From Colwellia demingiae (GTDB lineage Bacteria > Pseudomonadota > Gammaproteobacteria > Enterobacterales > Alteromonadaceae): DNA of 64,000 nt. Below the pieces are notes generated by a model. It ran no database searches. It saw only the letters and a program-made list of their open reading frames with translations, and was not told where the DNA came from. The translations under genes were made by a program, and so were the position numbers. The stretch covers positions 1-64,000 of the forward strand of contig NZ_VOLT01000009.1 in the NCBI RefSeq assembly GCF_007954275.1, read 5' to 3'. Shown one piece after another: positions 7,601 through 15,819 of this stretch; positions within the stretch are counted from its first letter, which is position 1, and the number at the start of each line of letters is the position of its first letter.

Positions 7601-10600
7601 CAATTAAACAAGCAACGTCAGTACCTGTTGCTGTGCCTGAGCCACAAGTGGTTGAAAAAATTGTTGAGAGAATCGTTGAAGTAGAACGCATTGTTGAAGT
7701 TGAGAAAATTGTTTACGTTACTTCAGATGGGAAAGTCTCTGACGGAACAGCTGCAGATGGTAGTCAAATTACTGCACCAATAACAAGTAATGCGAACGAT
7801 GTAGCAAATAGTATTGAACGTAGCGTTAGTCAGTTTGTTGATCACCAACAGCAGTTATTAAACGTACATGAACAATATATGCAAGGTCCAAAAGACTATG
7901 CAAAAACCTTTGATGCAGTACTTAGCACCCAAGAAGCAGGTGAGTTACCTGAAAGCTTAGACCGTACCTTAGGTATGTATCATGACTTCCAATCAGAAAC
8001 GTTGCGTGTTCATGAGCAATATTTGAATAACCAAACAGATAATATGGCAGCGATGTTATCTACTTCTGAAAGTAATGCATCGGTGACTGCTAACGTAGTT
8101 AAAACATCACCAACTGCGCCTCAAGCACCAGCTGTTAAAAGTGTAGTGACACAAGCGCCTGTTGTTAAACCAACCGCGTCAGTGGCACCTGCAACACAAC
8201 CATTACCTGCCGCCGTATCTTCTCCTTTAGTAAGTGCTCCGGTAGTAAATGCGCCTGCACAATCAGTAGCAACAGCCGTTGCGATGGCGCCAGTAGCTGA
8301 AGTTTCTATCGCTGTTCCTGTACAGAAATCATCACTTGACCTTGAACGCATTCAAACAGTGATGATGGAAGTGGTTGCTGAGAAGACTGGCTATCCAACA
8401 GAAATGTTAGAACTTGAAATGGATATGGAAGCCGATTTAGGCATTGATTCAATCAAGCGCGTTGAGATATTAGGCTCAGTACAAGAAATCATTGCTGATT
8501 TACCAGAGCTTAACCCTGAAGATTTAGCTGAATTACGTACCTTAGGCGAAATCGTTGACTACATGAAGTCAAAAGCACAAGCTGCGGCTCCAAGTGCGTC
8601 AGCGAATGACAGTGCACCAGCACTTCATTTAGTTGATAGCTCAGTTGCGCCAAGCATCGATTTACAGCACATCCAAAATGTGATGATGGAAGTGGTTGCA
8701 GAGAAGACCGGTTACCCAACCGAAATGCTTGAGCTTGAAATGGACATGGAAGCTGACTTAGGTATTGATTCAATCAAACGTGTTGAAATCTTAGGTTCAG
8801 TACAAGAAATCATTAACGATTTACCAGAGCTTAACCCAGAAGACTTAGCGGAACTGCGCACCTTAGGTGAAATTGTTAACTACATGCAATCTAAAGTATC
8901 AGCGGCTCCTGTAGCGAGTGTATCAAGTGCGTCAGCGAATGAAAGTGAAAGCAGCACGCCTGCAATCGATTTAATTCACATCCAAAATGTGATGATGGAA
9001 GTGGTTGCTGAGAAAACCGGCTACCCAACTGAAATGCTTGAGCTTGAAATGGACATGGAAGCTGACTTAGGTATCGATTCAATCAAACGTGTTGAAATCC
9101 TAGGTGCTGTTCAGGAAACTATCCCTGATTTACCAGAGCTTAACCCAGAAGATTTAGCTGAGTTACGTACCTTAGGTGAAATCGTAAGTTACATGCAAAG
9201 TAAAGTATCAGTAGCGCCTGCAACAGCTTTAGCAAGTGTGCAAACTAATGTAAGTAGCGCCCCTGTAATTGATTTAGATTACATTCAATCGGTAATGATG
9301 ACAGTAGTGGCAGAGAAAACTGGCTACCCAACTGAAATGCTTGAACTTGAAATGGACATGGAAGCTGACTTAGGTATCGACTCAATCAAGCGAGTTGAAA
9401 TACTTGGTGCTGTTCAGGAAACTATCCCAGATTTGCCAGAACTTAATCCAGAAGATTTAGCTGAACTACGTACCTTAGGTGAAATCGTAAGTTACATGCA
9501 AAGTAAAGTATCAGTAGCGCCTGTCGCTGCTGTAGATAGTGCTTCAGCCAATGAAAGTGTGCAAATTAATGTAAGTAGCGCTCCTGCAATCAATTTAGAT
9601 TACATTCAATCTGTAATGATGACAGTAGTGGCAGAGAAAACTGGCTACCCAACTGAAATGCTTGAGTTAGCCATGGATATGGAAGCAGACCTAGGTATTG
9701 ACTCAATCAAACGTGTTGAAATCTTAGGTGCTGTTCAGGAAACTATTCCTGACTTACCAGAGCTTAACCCAGAAGATTTAGCTGAGTTACGTACCTTAGG
9801 TGAAATCGTAAGTTATATGCAATCTAAAGTAGCACCCGTTGCAGATGTTACGGTAGCTGCTGAAACAAATACGCTAGCGACTGAAAGTGCTCCAGCAATC
9901 GACTTAGATTACATTCAATCTGTAATGATGACAGTGGTGGCAGAGAAAACTGGCTACCCAACTGAAATGCTTGAGTTAGCCATGGATATGGAAGCAGACT
10001 TAGGTATTGACTCAATCAAACGTGTTGAAATTTTAGGTGCTGTTCAGGAAACTATTCCTGACTTACCAGAGCTTAATCCAGAAGATTTAGCTGAGTTACG
10101 TACCTTAGGTGAAATCGTAAGTTATATGCAAAGTAAAGTATCGCCAACGGATCCGACTGACCCTAAGGGGACTGGTGCTAAAGCCACTGTTCCTTCAACT
10201 GATAAGTTAGTAGAAACAGCGGTTAACTTTCAAGGCGCACCGAGTGCAACTGTTGAACTAACAGCATTATCTTCAGTGAACAAAATTGTTCAAGATGTCA
10301 CCGGTGAAGGAAAACAATCAGGCGCTAACGCGTTAGTTGTTGATGATGGCAGTGGCACAGCAGTAGCGTTAAGTGCTCAACTGATTAAAGCAGGTTGGCA
10401 AGTTACGGCATTAAAACCTAATTGGGTGGTTAGCGATTCGAAAAAAGCGTTTGCTAAAGCAGTAAATGTTGTTGAAATTGGTACTAATGATAAAACACTT
10501 GATGAAGCTCAAGTAAAAGACATCATCGATAAAACAGCACAATTAGACGCAGTTATTTACTTACAAGCAGCAAATACTGTTGATGCTATCGAATACCCAG

Positions 10601-12924
10601 AAGCGGCAAAACAAGGCCTAATGTTAGCCTTCGTATTAGCTAAATTGTCGAATGTTAAAAAGGCAGCCAAAGCACGTGCTTCCTTTGTTGTGGTAACGCG
10701 CCAAGGTGGCGCTTTAGGATTTGCTAATGGCGATGCTGATAGTGGTACGCAACAAGTGAAGGCCGATGTTAAAGCAGACTTAGTTCAAGCGGGTTTAGCG
10801 GGCTTAGTTAAAACCATCAACCATGAATGGAACGCTGGCGAAGGCAGTGTTTTCTGTCGAATTATCGATTTATCAAGTAAATTAGCAGCAGATAAAGCAG
10901 CCACTATCATCAATGATGAGTTACTTGATATTGACGGTAGTATTGTTGAAGTCGCACATGATACCGATAACTTGAGCAATAACATTGGCTCACGTCTAAC
11001 GCTATCAGGTGTTGCTACCGATAGTTATGCACTAGCGCCAATTGCTAAAGGGTCAAACACAGCAATTAACAGTGACTCGGTATTTTTGGTAAGCGGTGGC
11101 GCAAAAGGTGTTACAGCACATTGTGTTATCGAAATTGCCAAACAGTACCAAGCTAAGTTTATTTTATTAGGTCGTTCATCCTTTGATGCCAACGAGCCAA
11201 GCTGGGCACAAGGTATTAGTGATGAAGTTGCTTTGAAAAAAGCAGCGATGCAAGCATTGATTGCAAGCGGCGAAAAACCAACACCGGTTAAAGTGACACA
11301 GTTTGTACGTCCGGTATTAGCTAATCGTGAAATTGCCCAAACATTAACGGCAATTAAAGCTGCAGGTGGTCAAGCACATTACGCTGCTGCCGACGTGACG
11401 AATAGTGAAAGTGTTAGCGCTGCGGTTCAACCGTTACTAAAAACCTTAGGTCAAGGCTCTCTACAAGTAAGTGGCATCATCCATGGTGCGGGCGTATTAG
11501 CGGACAAGTTTATTGAGCAAAAAACGCTTGAAGAATTTAACGCAGTATACACAACGAAAATAGATGGTTTATTGTCTTTATTAGCAGCAACCAATGCAGA
11601 AAACATTAAGCACTTAGTGTTATTTTCATCAGCGGCCGGTTTTTACGGTAACCCAGGACAATCTGATTACTCCATCGCTAATGATATTTTAAATAAAACG
11701 GCATACCGTTTTAAAGCATTAAACCCAAGTGCTCAAGTATTAAGTTTCAACTGGGGACCTTGGGATGGTGGCATGGTAACACCAGAGCTGAAACGCATGT
11801 TTAACGACCGTGGTGTTTATATTATTCCACTTGATGCAGGCGCTAAATTATTGGTAAGTGAACTTGTTGCAGATACTAACCGTTGTGCGCAAATCCTTGT
11901 TGGTAATGACCTCTCTAAAGATAAGTCGAAGGATACAGCTAAGGATGCATCTGTAAAAAAGCCACAAGTTAGTCGCTTAACTACCCGTGTTAATAAAACG
12001 CTTTTAGCGACTAACAATACCTTTTTAGCTGACCACACAATTGGTGATGACAAAGTATTACCAACCGTGTGCGCCATTGCATGGATGAGTGATGCAGCAA
12101 TGGTTGCTTATCCAGCATTTCATTATCAAGGACTAGCAAACTATAAGTTGTTTAAAGGCATCATCTTTGATGGCAGTGAAGCAACAGAATATTCAATCGA
12201 TATGATTGCTCAATTTGAGGGTGAAAGCTTAGTAGTAGACACTAAAATCTCAAGTACTAATGAGCAGGGTAAACTAGTATTTCATTATGGCGCTCAGTTG
12301 ACATTAGTCGCTAAAGCGCCAAGAGAAGAAGCGCCAACGGTTGAACTTATATTACCTGAAGCTTTACCTGAAGCTTTACCAGAAGCAGTACAAGCGAGCA
12401 GTGAAAATGCAAACGCTTTATATACTAATGGTACTTTATTCCACGGTGAAAGCCTGCAAGGGATTAAGGCAATACTTGAGTGTAATGAGCAAGGTCTATT
12501 ATTGCATTGCCAAGTACCAGAAGTTGCAAGTATTAAGCAGGGCGATTTCCCGATTAGTCCGTTAAATAGTGCAAGCGAACACTCGAACATCTTTGCCAAT
12601 GATATCGCTTATCAAGCCATGTTAGTTTGGGCTAAAAAGCAATTAGGTTTAGGTAGCTTACCGTCAAGTACACAAAGTTGGATGGTATACCGCGATGTCA
12701 GTCTTGGTGAAAACTTCTACCTTAAATTAACGGTAGTGAAAAGTTCAGGCAAAGGAAAGCAACGTGGCTCTTTAACGGCTGATATTGAAATGATTGATGA
12801 CAATAATCAATTACTCAGTGTAATCAAGTCAGCTAAAGTGACCGCTAGTGCTAACTTAAATGACTTATTCCTACCTAAAAAGGCACCGAAAGCTAAACAA
12901 GGTAAAAGTGAGGCCAGTGCGTAA
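4633..12924 (+). CDS. pfaA: PUFA synthase subunit PfaA (KS-MAT-6xACP-KR-DH)
   Basis: PfaA is the 2763-residue core subunit of the iterative EPA/DHA synthase. Domains in order: ketosynthase with Cys229 (DAACAGSL), His364 (EAHGTGT) and His404; malonyl-CoA transacylase with Ser707 (GHSFGE); a Val/Glu-rich coiled linker (about 1000-1030); six tandem ACPs with DSIKR serines at 1273, 1380, 1483, 1584, 1691 and 1794; a ketoreductase with nucleotide motif VSGGAKGV near 2150 and Tyr2346/Asn2350; and a C-terminal dehydratase-like region from about 2430. I chose ATG 4633 (MAKKQST): the open frame extends 37 codons upstream, but that part overlaps pfaR and reads as shadow sequence. The stop overlaps the pfaB start (TAATG), indicating coupled translation. 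Product chain length cannot be read from this gene alone. Confidence 0.96.
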   Translation: MAKKQSTSNNPVTNEADEKAFNSRLQECPIAIVGMASIFADAKNLENYWDNIFESVDAIKDVPSDRWAKDDYYSSDPKEADKTYCKRGGFLPEIDFDPMEFGLPPNILELTDIAQLLSLVVAREVLNDAGIGDGSGYDRDKVGITLGVGGGQKQISPLTSRLQGPVLEKVLKASGVEEADRAMIIEKFKKAYIGWEENSFPGMLGNVISGRIANRFDFGGTNCVVDAACAGSLAAIKLAISDLLEHRSEVMISGGVCCDNSPFMYMSFSKTPAFTTGEDIRPFDNDSKGMMIGEGIGMMAFKRLEDAERDGDKVYAVLKGIGTSSDGRFKSIYAPRPDGQAKALKRAYEDAGFDPKSCGMIEAHGTGTKAGDAAEFGGLVKHFSQDNEQKQHIALGSVKSQIGHAKAAAGAAGMIKAVLALHHKVLPATLHIDQPNTSLDIENSPMYLNSETRPWMAREDGLPRRAGVSSFGFGGTNYHMVLEEYSPKAQGQYRLNAVPQTLLVTAANEQALVSSLTDWKTKLSVKADDQPYAFNALVVENTLTTPAVDLARCGFVAKNADEAIKMIEGALKQFQAKSGSAVPCEEWSVPTGIYYRKSGLSVSGKVVALFSGQGSQYVNMGRELACNFPSVMQAAADMDSEFTQAGLGQLTPTTYPIPVFSDDARKAQDEVLRLTQHAQPAIGTLSVGLYKAFTNAGFKADFTAGHSFGELTALWAAGVVSDSDYMMLARSRGQAMAAPTGEAAEGFDAGTMIAVVGSPTDIANDIKDIKDISIANYNSNNQVVVAGVSTQIAIAIDELKGKGYKVVPLPVSAAFHTPLVGHAQKPFSDAIDNAKFNKPLVPVYSNGTAKAHSNKAADIKKSLKNHILESVHFNEEIDNIYADGGRVFVEFGPKNVLTKLVENILKDKEDVVAIAVNANPKKSADMQMRQAAVQMAVLGLELTEIDPYSAVKRPLSAPKMSPLAMKLTGASYVSPKTKKAFDDALNDGWTIKQATSVPVAVPEPQVVEKIVERIVEVERIVEVEKIVYVTSDGKVSDGTAADGSQITAPITSNANDVANSIERSVSQFVDHQQQLLNVHEQYMQGPKDYAKTFDAVLSTQEAGELPESLDRTLGMYHDFQSETLRVHEQYLNNQTDNMAAMLSTSESNASVTANVVKTSPTAPQAPAVKSVVTQAPVVKPTASVAPATQPLPAAVSSPLVSAPVVNAPAQSVATAVAMAPVAEVSIAVPVQKSSLDLERIQTVMMEVVAEKTGYPTEMLELEMDMEADLGIDSIKRVEILGSVQEIIADLPELNPEDLAELRTLGEIVDYMKSKAQAAAPSASANDSAPALHLVDSSVAPSIDLQHIQNVMMEVVAEKTGYPTEMLELEMDMEADLGIDSIKRVEILGSVQEIINDLPELNPEDLAELRTLGEIVNYMQSKVSAAPVASVSSASANESESSTPAIDLIHIQNVMMEVVAEKTGYPTEMLELEMDMEADLGIDSIKRVEILGAVQETIPDLPELNPEDLAELRTLGEIVSYMQSKVSVAPATALASVQTNVSSAPVIDLDYIQSVMMTVVAEKTGYPTEMLELEMDMEADLGIDSIKRVEILGAVQETIPDLPELNPEDLAELRTLGEIVSYMQSKVSVAPVAAVDSASANESVQINVSSAPAINLDYIQSVMMTVVAEKTGYPTEMLELAMDMEADLGIDSIKRVEILGAVQETIPDLPELNPEDLAELRTLGEIVSYMQSKVAPVADVTVAAETNTLATESAPAIDLDYIQSVMMTVVAEKTGYPTEMLELAMDMEADLGIDSIKRVEILGAVQETIPDLPELNPEDLAELRTLGEIVSYMQSKVSPTDPTDPKGTGAKATVPSTDKLVETAVNFQGAPSATVELTALSSVNKIVQDVTGEGKQSGANALVVDDGSGTAVALSAQLIKAGWQVTALKPNWVVSDSKKAFAKAVNVVEIGTNDKTLDEAQVKDIIDKTAQLDAVIYLQAANTVDAIEYPEAAKQGLMLAFVLAKLSNVKKAAKARASFVVVTRQGGALGFANGDADSGTQQVKADVKADLVQAGLAGLVKTINHEWNAGEGSVFCRIIDLSSKLAADKAATIINDELLDIDGSIVEVAHDTDNLSNNIGSRLTLSGVATDSYALAPIAKGSNTAINSDSVFLVSGGAKGVTAHCVIEIAKQYQAKFILLGRSSFDANEPSWAQGISDEVALKKAAMQALIASGEKPTPVKVTQFVRPVLANREIAQTLTAIKAAGGQAHYAAADVTNSESVSAAVQPLLKTLGQGSLQVSGIIHGAGVLADKFIEQKTLEEFNAVYTTKIDGLLSLLAATNAENIKHLVLFSSAAGFYGNPGQSDYSIANDILNKTAYRFKALNPSAQVLSFNWGPWDGGMVTPELKRMFNDRGVYIIPLDAGAKLLVSELVADTNRCAQILVGNDLSKDKSKDTAKDASVKKPQVSRLTTRVNKTLLATNNTFLADHTIGDDKVLPTVCAIAWMSDAAMVAYPAFHYQGLANYKLFKGIIFDGSEATEYSIDMIAQFEGESLVVDTKISSTNEQGKLVFHYGAQLTLVAKAPREEAPTVELILPEALPEALPEAVQASSENANALYTNGTLFHGESLQGIKAILECNEQGLLLHCQVPEVASIKQGDFPISPLNSASEHSNIFANDIAYQAMLVWAKKQLGLGSLPSSTQSWMVYRDVSLGENFYLKLTVVKSSGKGKQRGSLTADIEMIDDNNQLLSVIKSAKVTASANLNDLFLPKKAPKAKQGKSEASA
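8341..10140 (+). repeat. Six tandem ACP-coding repeats inside pfaA
   Basis: Six units of about 75 codons, each holding TGYPTEMLEL and LGIDSIKR, alternate with 25-35 residue Ala/Ser/Pro linkers; active serines are 101-107 residues apart. Unit-to-unit DNA identity is very high. Units 1 and 2 share SVQEII while 3-6 share AVQETI; units 5 and 6 read LELAMDM where 1-4 read LELEMDM. The pattern suggests recent duplication or gene conversion. Confidence 0.95.
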
Positions 12925-15644
12925 TGGTTAATAATCATTATAAAACTGCCATTATTGGTTTAGATGCTCAGTTTGAAAATCAGCAGAGCATTCAAACCGA
13001 TATTGATTGTGTTGAACGTGCGCTATACCTTGGCAAAATTTCAGGTAAGAGCCTAGGTCAAAGTGAAATATCAGACAAGGAAAATACAACACTCAATATG
13101 AGCTGTTCAGCGGCGGTTGCACGTATGGCAAGTGCTAACAAAGTGAATAGCGCTGATATCAAAGCTGTTGTGTTAATGCACGACAGTGAAAATACAGTCA
13201 TTGATATTGAAAATGTTATTGTTGTTACTTCGTTAGCTAACGCACTTCAACAAATAGATGCGTTGATTGAGCAAAACTTCTTGGTAGCCTTGCTTGGTCT
13301 TAATTTACAATTTACTAGTGCGCTTAGTTTCAGCGATAAGCAACATAGCAGTGATGTTTGCCAAGAGCTGGCGACCATTTCATATGATCAAAACTTTAGC
13401 GCTTATCAAGCGTGTAGCGGTATTGCTGCATTATTATTTGCACCAGCGACGTTTGCACAAACTCATCACTGTTACGTGTATTCACGGGTAAAAGGTTTTG
13501 CCACGGGTAGTGATATAGCCAGTGTTACGGCTGCCGCGTTAGATAAAGCGCAAGTTAATGCAACAGATATTGGTTTGCTTGAAGTTTCTGCGTTATCAGA
13601 TAAAGCAGCTGCGCTTGCTGAAACACAAGGTTTATTGAGCCATTATTTAATAAATGGTGCTAATGAAGCATTAATGAGTGAAGATGGAAATGCAGCATTA
13701 AACACGGCTATCTCTTGTGCACGAAGTGTTACCGGCGAAGGTGCTGGGTTTTCTGAAGTATTAGGTTTATTACGCAGCGTTATTGCGTTGCAACAACGTT
13801 ATATTCCAGCCATCACTGATTGGCAACAACCTGAAGCCAGTGAACTTGAAAAATGGAAAAACTCAAGCTGTTATTTTCCAACAGAGGCACGCCCATGGTA
13901 TCCACAACCTAATGGCAATGCCCACCTTGGCGCCTACAGTTGTTTAACCGTTTCAGCAAAGAATTCAGCAAATAACTCAGCAGTTAAGCATGATTATTGT
14001 CACATCATCTTGCAAGAAGAGCAGGTTGGTCTTGTCGATGGTAAACATGCTGCAAGCGATATTCGCAGTAATGGTTTTATTGCCTGTAGTGATTTACAGC
14101 TAGTATTAATTGGCGCAAATGATCTACCCACTTTATTAACCCAGTTAATTGACCTTGAAGATGAACTTGAGCTTGAAAGTAAGTCTGTGCAGAGTAAAAC
14201 ACTCCTTAAAGATATTGCCTTAACTCGTTTTGAACAGTCAAAAGCCAATAGTAGTCGTTATACGATTGCCTTATTGTGTGAATCGATAGAAGAATTAGCC
14301 AAAGAAATAAAACTCGCTAAAGCCGGTGTTCCTCTAACATTTTCTGATGTTAATTCTGATAAGAATAAACAGCAAGAATGGCGAACGCCAAAAGGCAGCT
14401 ATTTTAGTGCTAGCCCTGTTAATGATATTGAGTCATTTACTCATTCAGCTACTCATTCAGGTAAGGATTCAACATCCACTAATAATGTTTCATTTCTATA
14501 CCCAGGCATTGGTGCAACGTATGTCGGTTTAGGGCGTGATTTATTCCACCTTTTTCCTGAAATACACCAAGATGTTGCTAACTTAGCCGACGATATTGGT
14601 GCAAGTTTAAAAGATAAGTTATTAAATCCTCGCTCAATAATTCGTCCTGATTTTAAAGCATTAAAACAGCTGGATTTAAACCTTCGTGGTAAGTTGGCCG
14701 ATATTGCAGAAGCTGGCGTTGGTTTTGCGTGTGTATTCACTAAAGTATTTGAAAACGTCTTTAAGGTAAAAGCAGACTTTGCTACAGGTTACAGCATGGG
14801 TGAAGTCAGTATGTATGCTGCATTGGGTGCATGGCAACAACCTGGCTTAATGAGCGCACGTTTAGCTAATTCAGATACCTTTAATCAACGTTTATGTGGT
14901 GACTTGTTAACTTTGCGTGAGCATTGGGGCTTACCTGAGCCTTCTCATACCAATGATGAACTGATTTGGGAAACCTACACCATTAAAGCAACGTTAGCTG
15001 AAGTTATCGCTGCCAGTGAAGGTGAAGAACGTGTTTATTGCACCATAGTTAATACGCCAGACAGTTTATTGCTTGGTGGTTATCCAGCCGATTGTCTACG
15101 CGTTATTAAAAAATTGGGTGTACGTGCTATGCCACTTAACATGGCAAATGCAATTCACAGTGCACCAGCAAAAATTGAATATGACGACATGGTTGAACTT
15201 TATACCATGGACGTTACTGCGCGCTTAAAAACTAAAATGTATTCAAGCTCTTGTTATTTACCCGTACCACAAATGAGCAAAGCGATTGCTCACAGTGTTG
15301 CTAAATGTTTATGTGACCGAGTAGATTTCCCCCGTTTAATTAACACCATGCATGATAAAGGTGCGCGGGTATTTATTGAAATGGGACCAGGACGCTCGTT
15401 GTGCAGCTGGGTAGATAAAATTTTAGATTTTGATGATATCAGTAAGAATGGCCTTTCTAATAAAGAGTCGAATCAAGAGCCTAATCAAGTTGCTCATAAA
15501 GCACGAGTATCAGTGCCAGTGAATGCAAAAGGCACAAGTGACGAGTTAACGTATGTAAGAGCCGTTGCAAAATTGGTTAGTCACGGGGTGAAACTAGATC
15601 TTCACCGCTTATTTAATGGCTCAATTATCGTGAAAAAGCCATAA
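12924..15644 (+). CDS. pfaB: PUFA synthase subunit PfaB (acyltransferase)
   Basis: PfaB (906 residues) supplies an acyltransferase to the PUFA synthase and is known to influence whether EPA or DHA is made. The N-terminal 350 residues are a decayed ketosynthase-like region: positions near the usual active site read SAYQACSGIAALL, and the downstream GEGAGF segment is kept, but the full Cys-His-His set is not apparent. The acyltransferase follows from about residue 500, with FLYPGIGATY, Ser624 in GYSMGE and His745 in NAIHSAPA. The start codon overlaps the pfaA stop by one base. The 175-base gap to pfaC contains a palindromic repeat. Confident on identity; EPA or DHA preference is not decided here. 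Confidence 0.94.
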   Translation: MVNNHYKTAIIGLDAQFENQQSIQTDIDCVERALYLGKISGKSLGQSEISDKENTTLNMSCSAAVARMASANKVNSADIKAVVLMHDSENTVIDIENVIVVTSLANALQQIDALIEQNFLVALLGLNLQFTSALSFSDKQHSSDVCQELATISYDQNFSAYQACSGIAALLFAPATFAQTHHCYVYSRVKGFATGSDIASVTAAALDKAQVNATDIGLLEVSALSDKAAALAETQGLLSHYLINGANEALMSEDGNAALNTAISCARSVTGEGAGFSEVLGLLRSVIALQQRYIPAITDWQQPEASELEKWKNSSCYFPTEARPWYPQPNGNAHLGAYSCLTVSAKNSANNSAVKHDYCHIILQEEQVGLVDGKHAASDIRSNGFIACSDLQLVLIGANDLPTLLTQLIDLEDELELESKSVQSKTLLKDIALTRFEQSKANSSRYTIALLCESIEELAKEIKLAKAGVPLTFSDVNSDKNKQQEWRTPKGSYFSASPVNDIESFTHSATHSGKDSTSTNNVSFLYPGIGATYVGLGRDLFHLFPEIHQDVANLADDIGASLKDKLLNPRSIIRPDFKALKQLDLNLRGKLADIAEAGVGFACVFTKVFENVFKVKADFATGYSMGEVSMYAALGAWQQPGLMSARLANSDTFNQRLCGDLLTLREHWGLPEPSHTNDELIWETYTIKATLAEVIAASEGEERVYCTIVNTPDSLLLGGYPADCLRVIKKLGVRAMPLNMANAIHSAPAKIEYDDMVELYTMDVTARLKTKMYSSSCYLPVPQMSKAIAHSVAKCLCDRVDFPRLINTMHDKGARVFIEMGPGRSLCSWVDKILDFDDISKNGLSNKESNQEPNQVAHKARVSVPVNAKGTSDELTYVRAVAKLVSHGVKLDLHRLFNGSIIVKKP

Positions 15645-15669
15645 GCTTAAAAGAAAATATAAGAGATAG

Positions 15670-15761
15670 TGGATATCCGACAATAAACCTCGGATATGAC
15701 GCTGGTTTGCAGGGTACTTCTCTTGCAATCGTCATCCTCGAAGTGTCTAATCGGGGATCCA
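15670..15761. repeat. Palindromic intergenic repeat between pfaB and pfaC
   Basis: Two hairpins in tandem: TGGATATCCGA...TCGGATATGACG, then CGTCATCCTCG...CGGGGATCCA. The outer ends are complementary-like (TGGAT / ATCCA). The same arrangement occurs at 21920-22079 and 22417-22594, so it belongs to that repeat family. Transcription must read through it if pfaB and pfaC share a transcript. Confidence 0.75.
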
Positions 15762-15819
15762 TAGCCTAATAAATAGCGTATAAAGCGTTAAAAAAGAATA
15801 TAAACTTTTCGAGGAAAGT

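Noticed and set aside
8510-9082. Minus-strand open frames across the ACP repeats (and others opposite pfaA and pfaC)
   Set aside because: They are antisense shadows of strongly conserved coding repeats, with no start signals or family resemblance.
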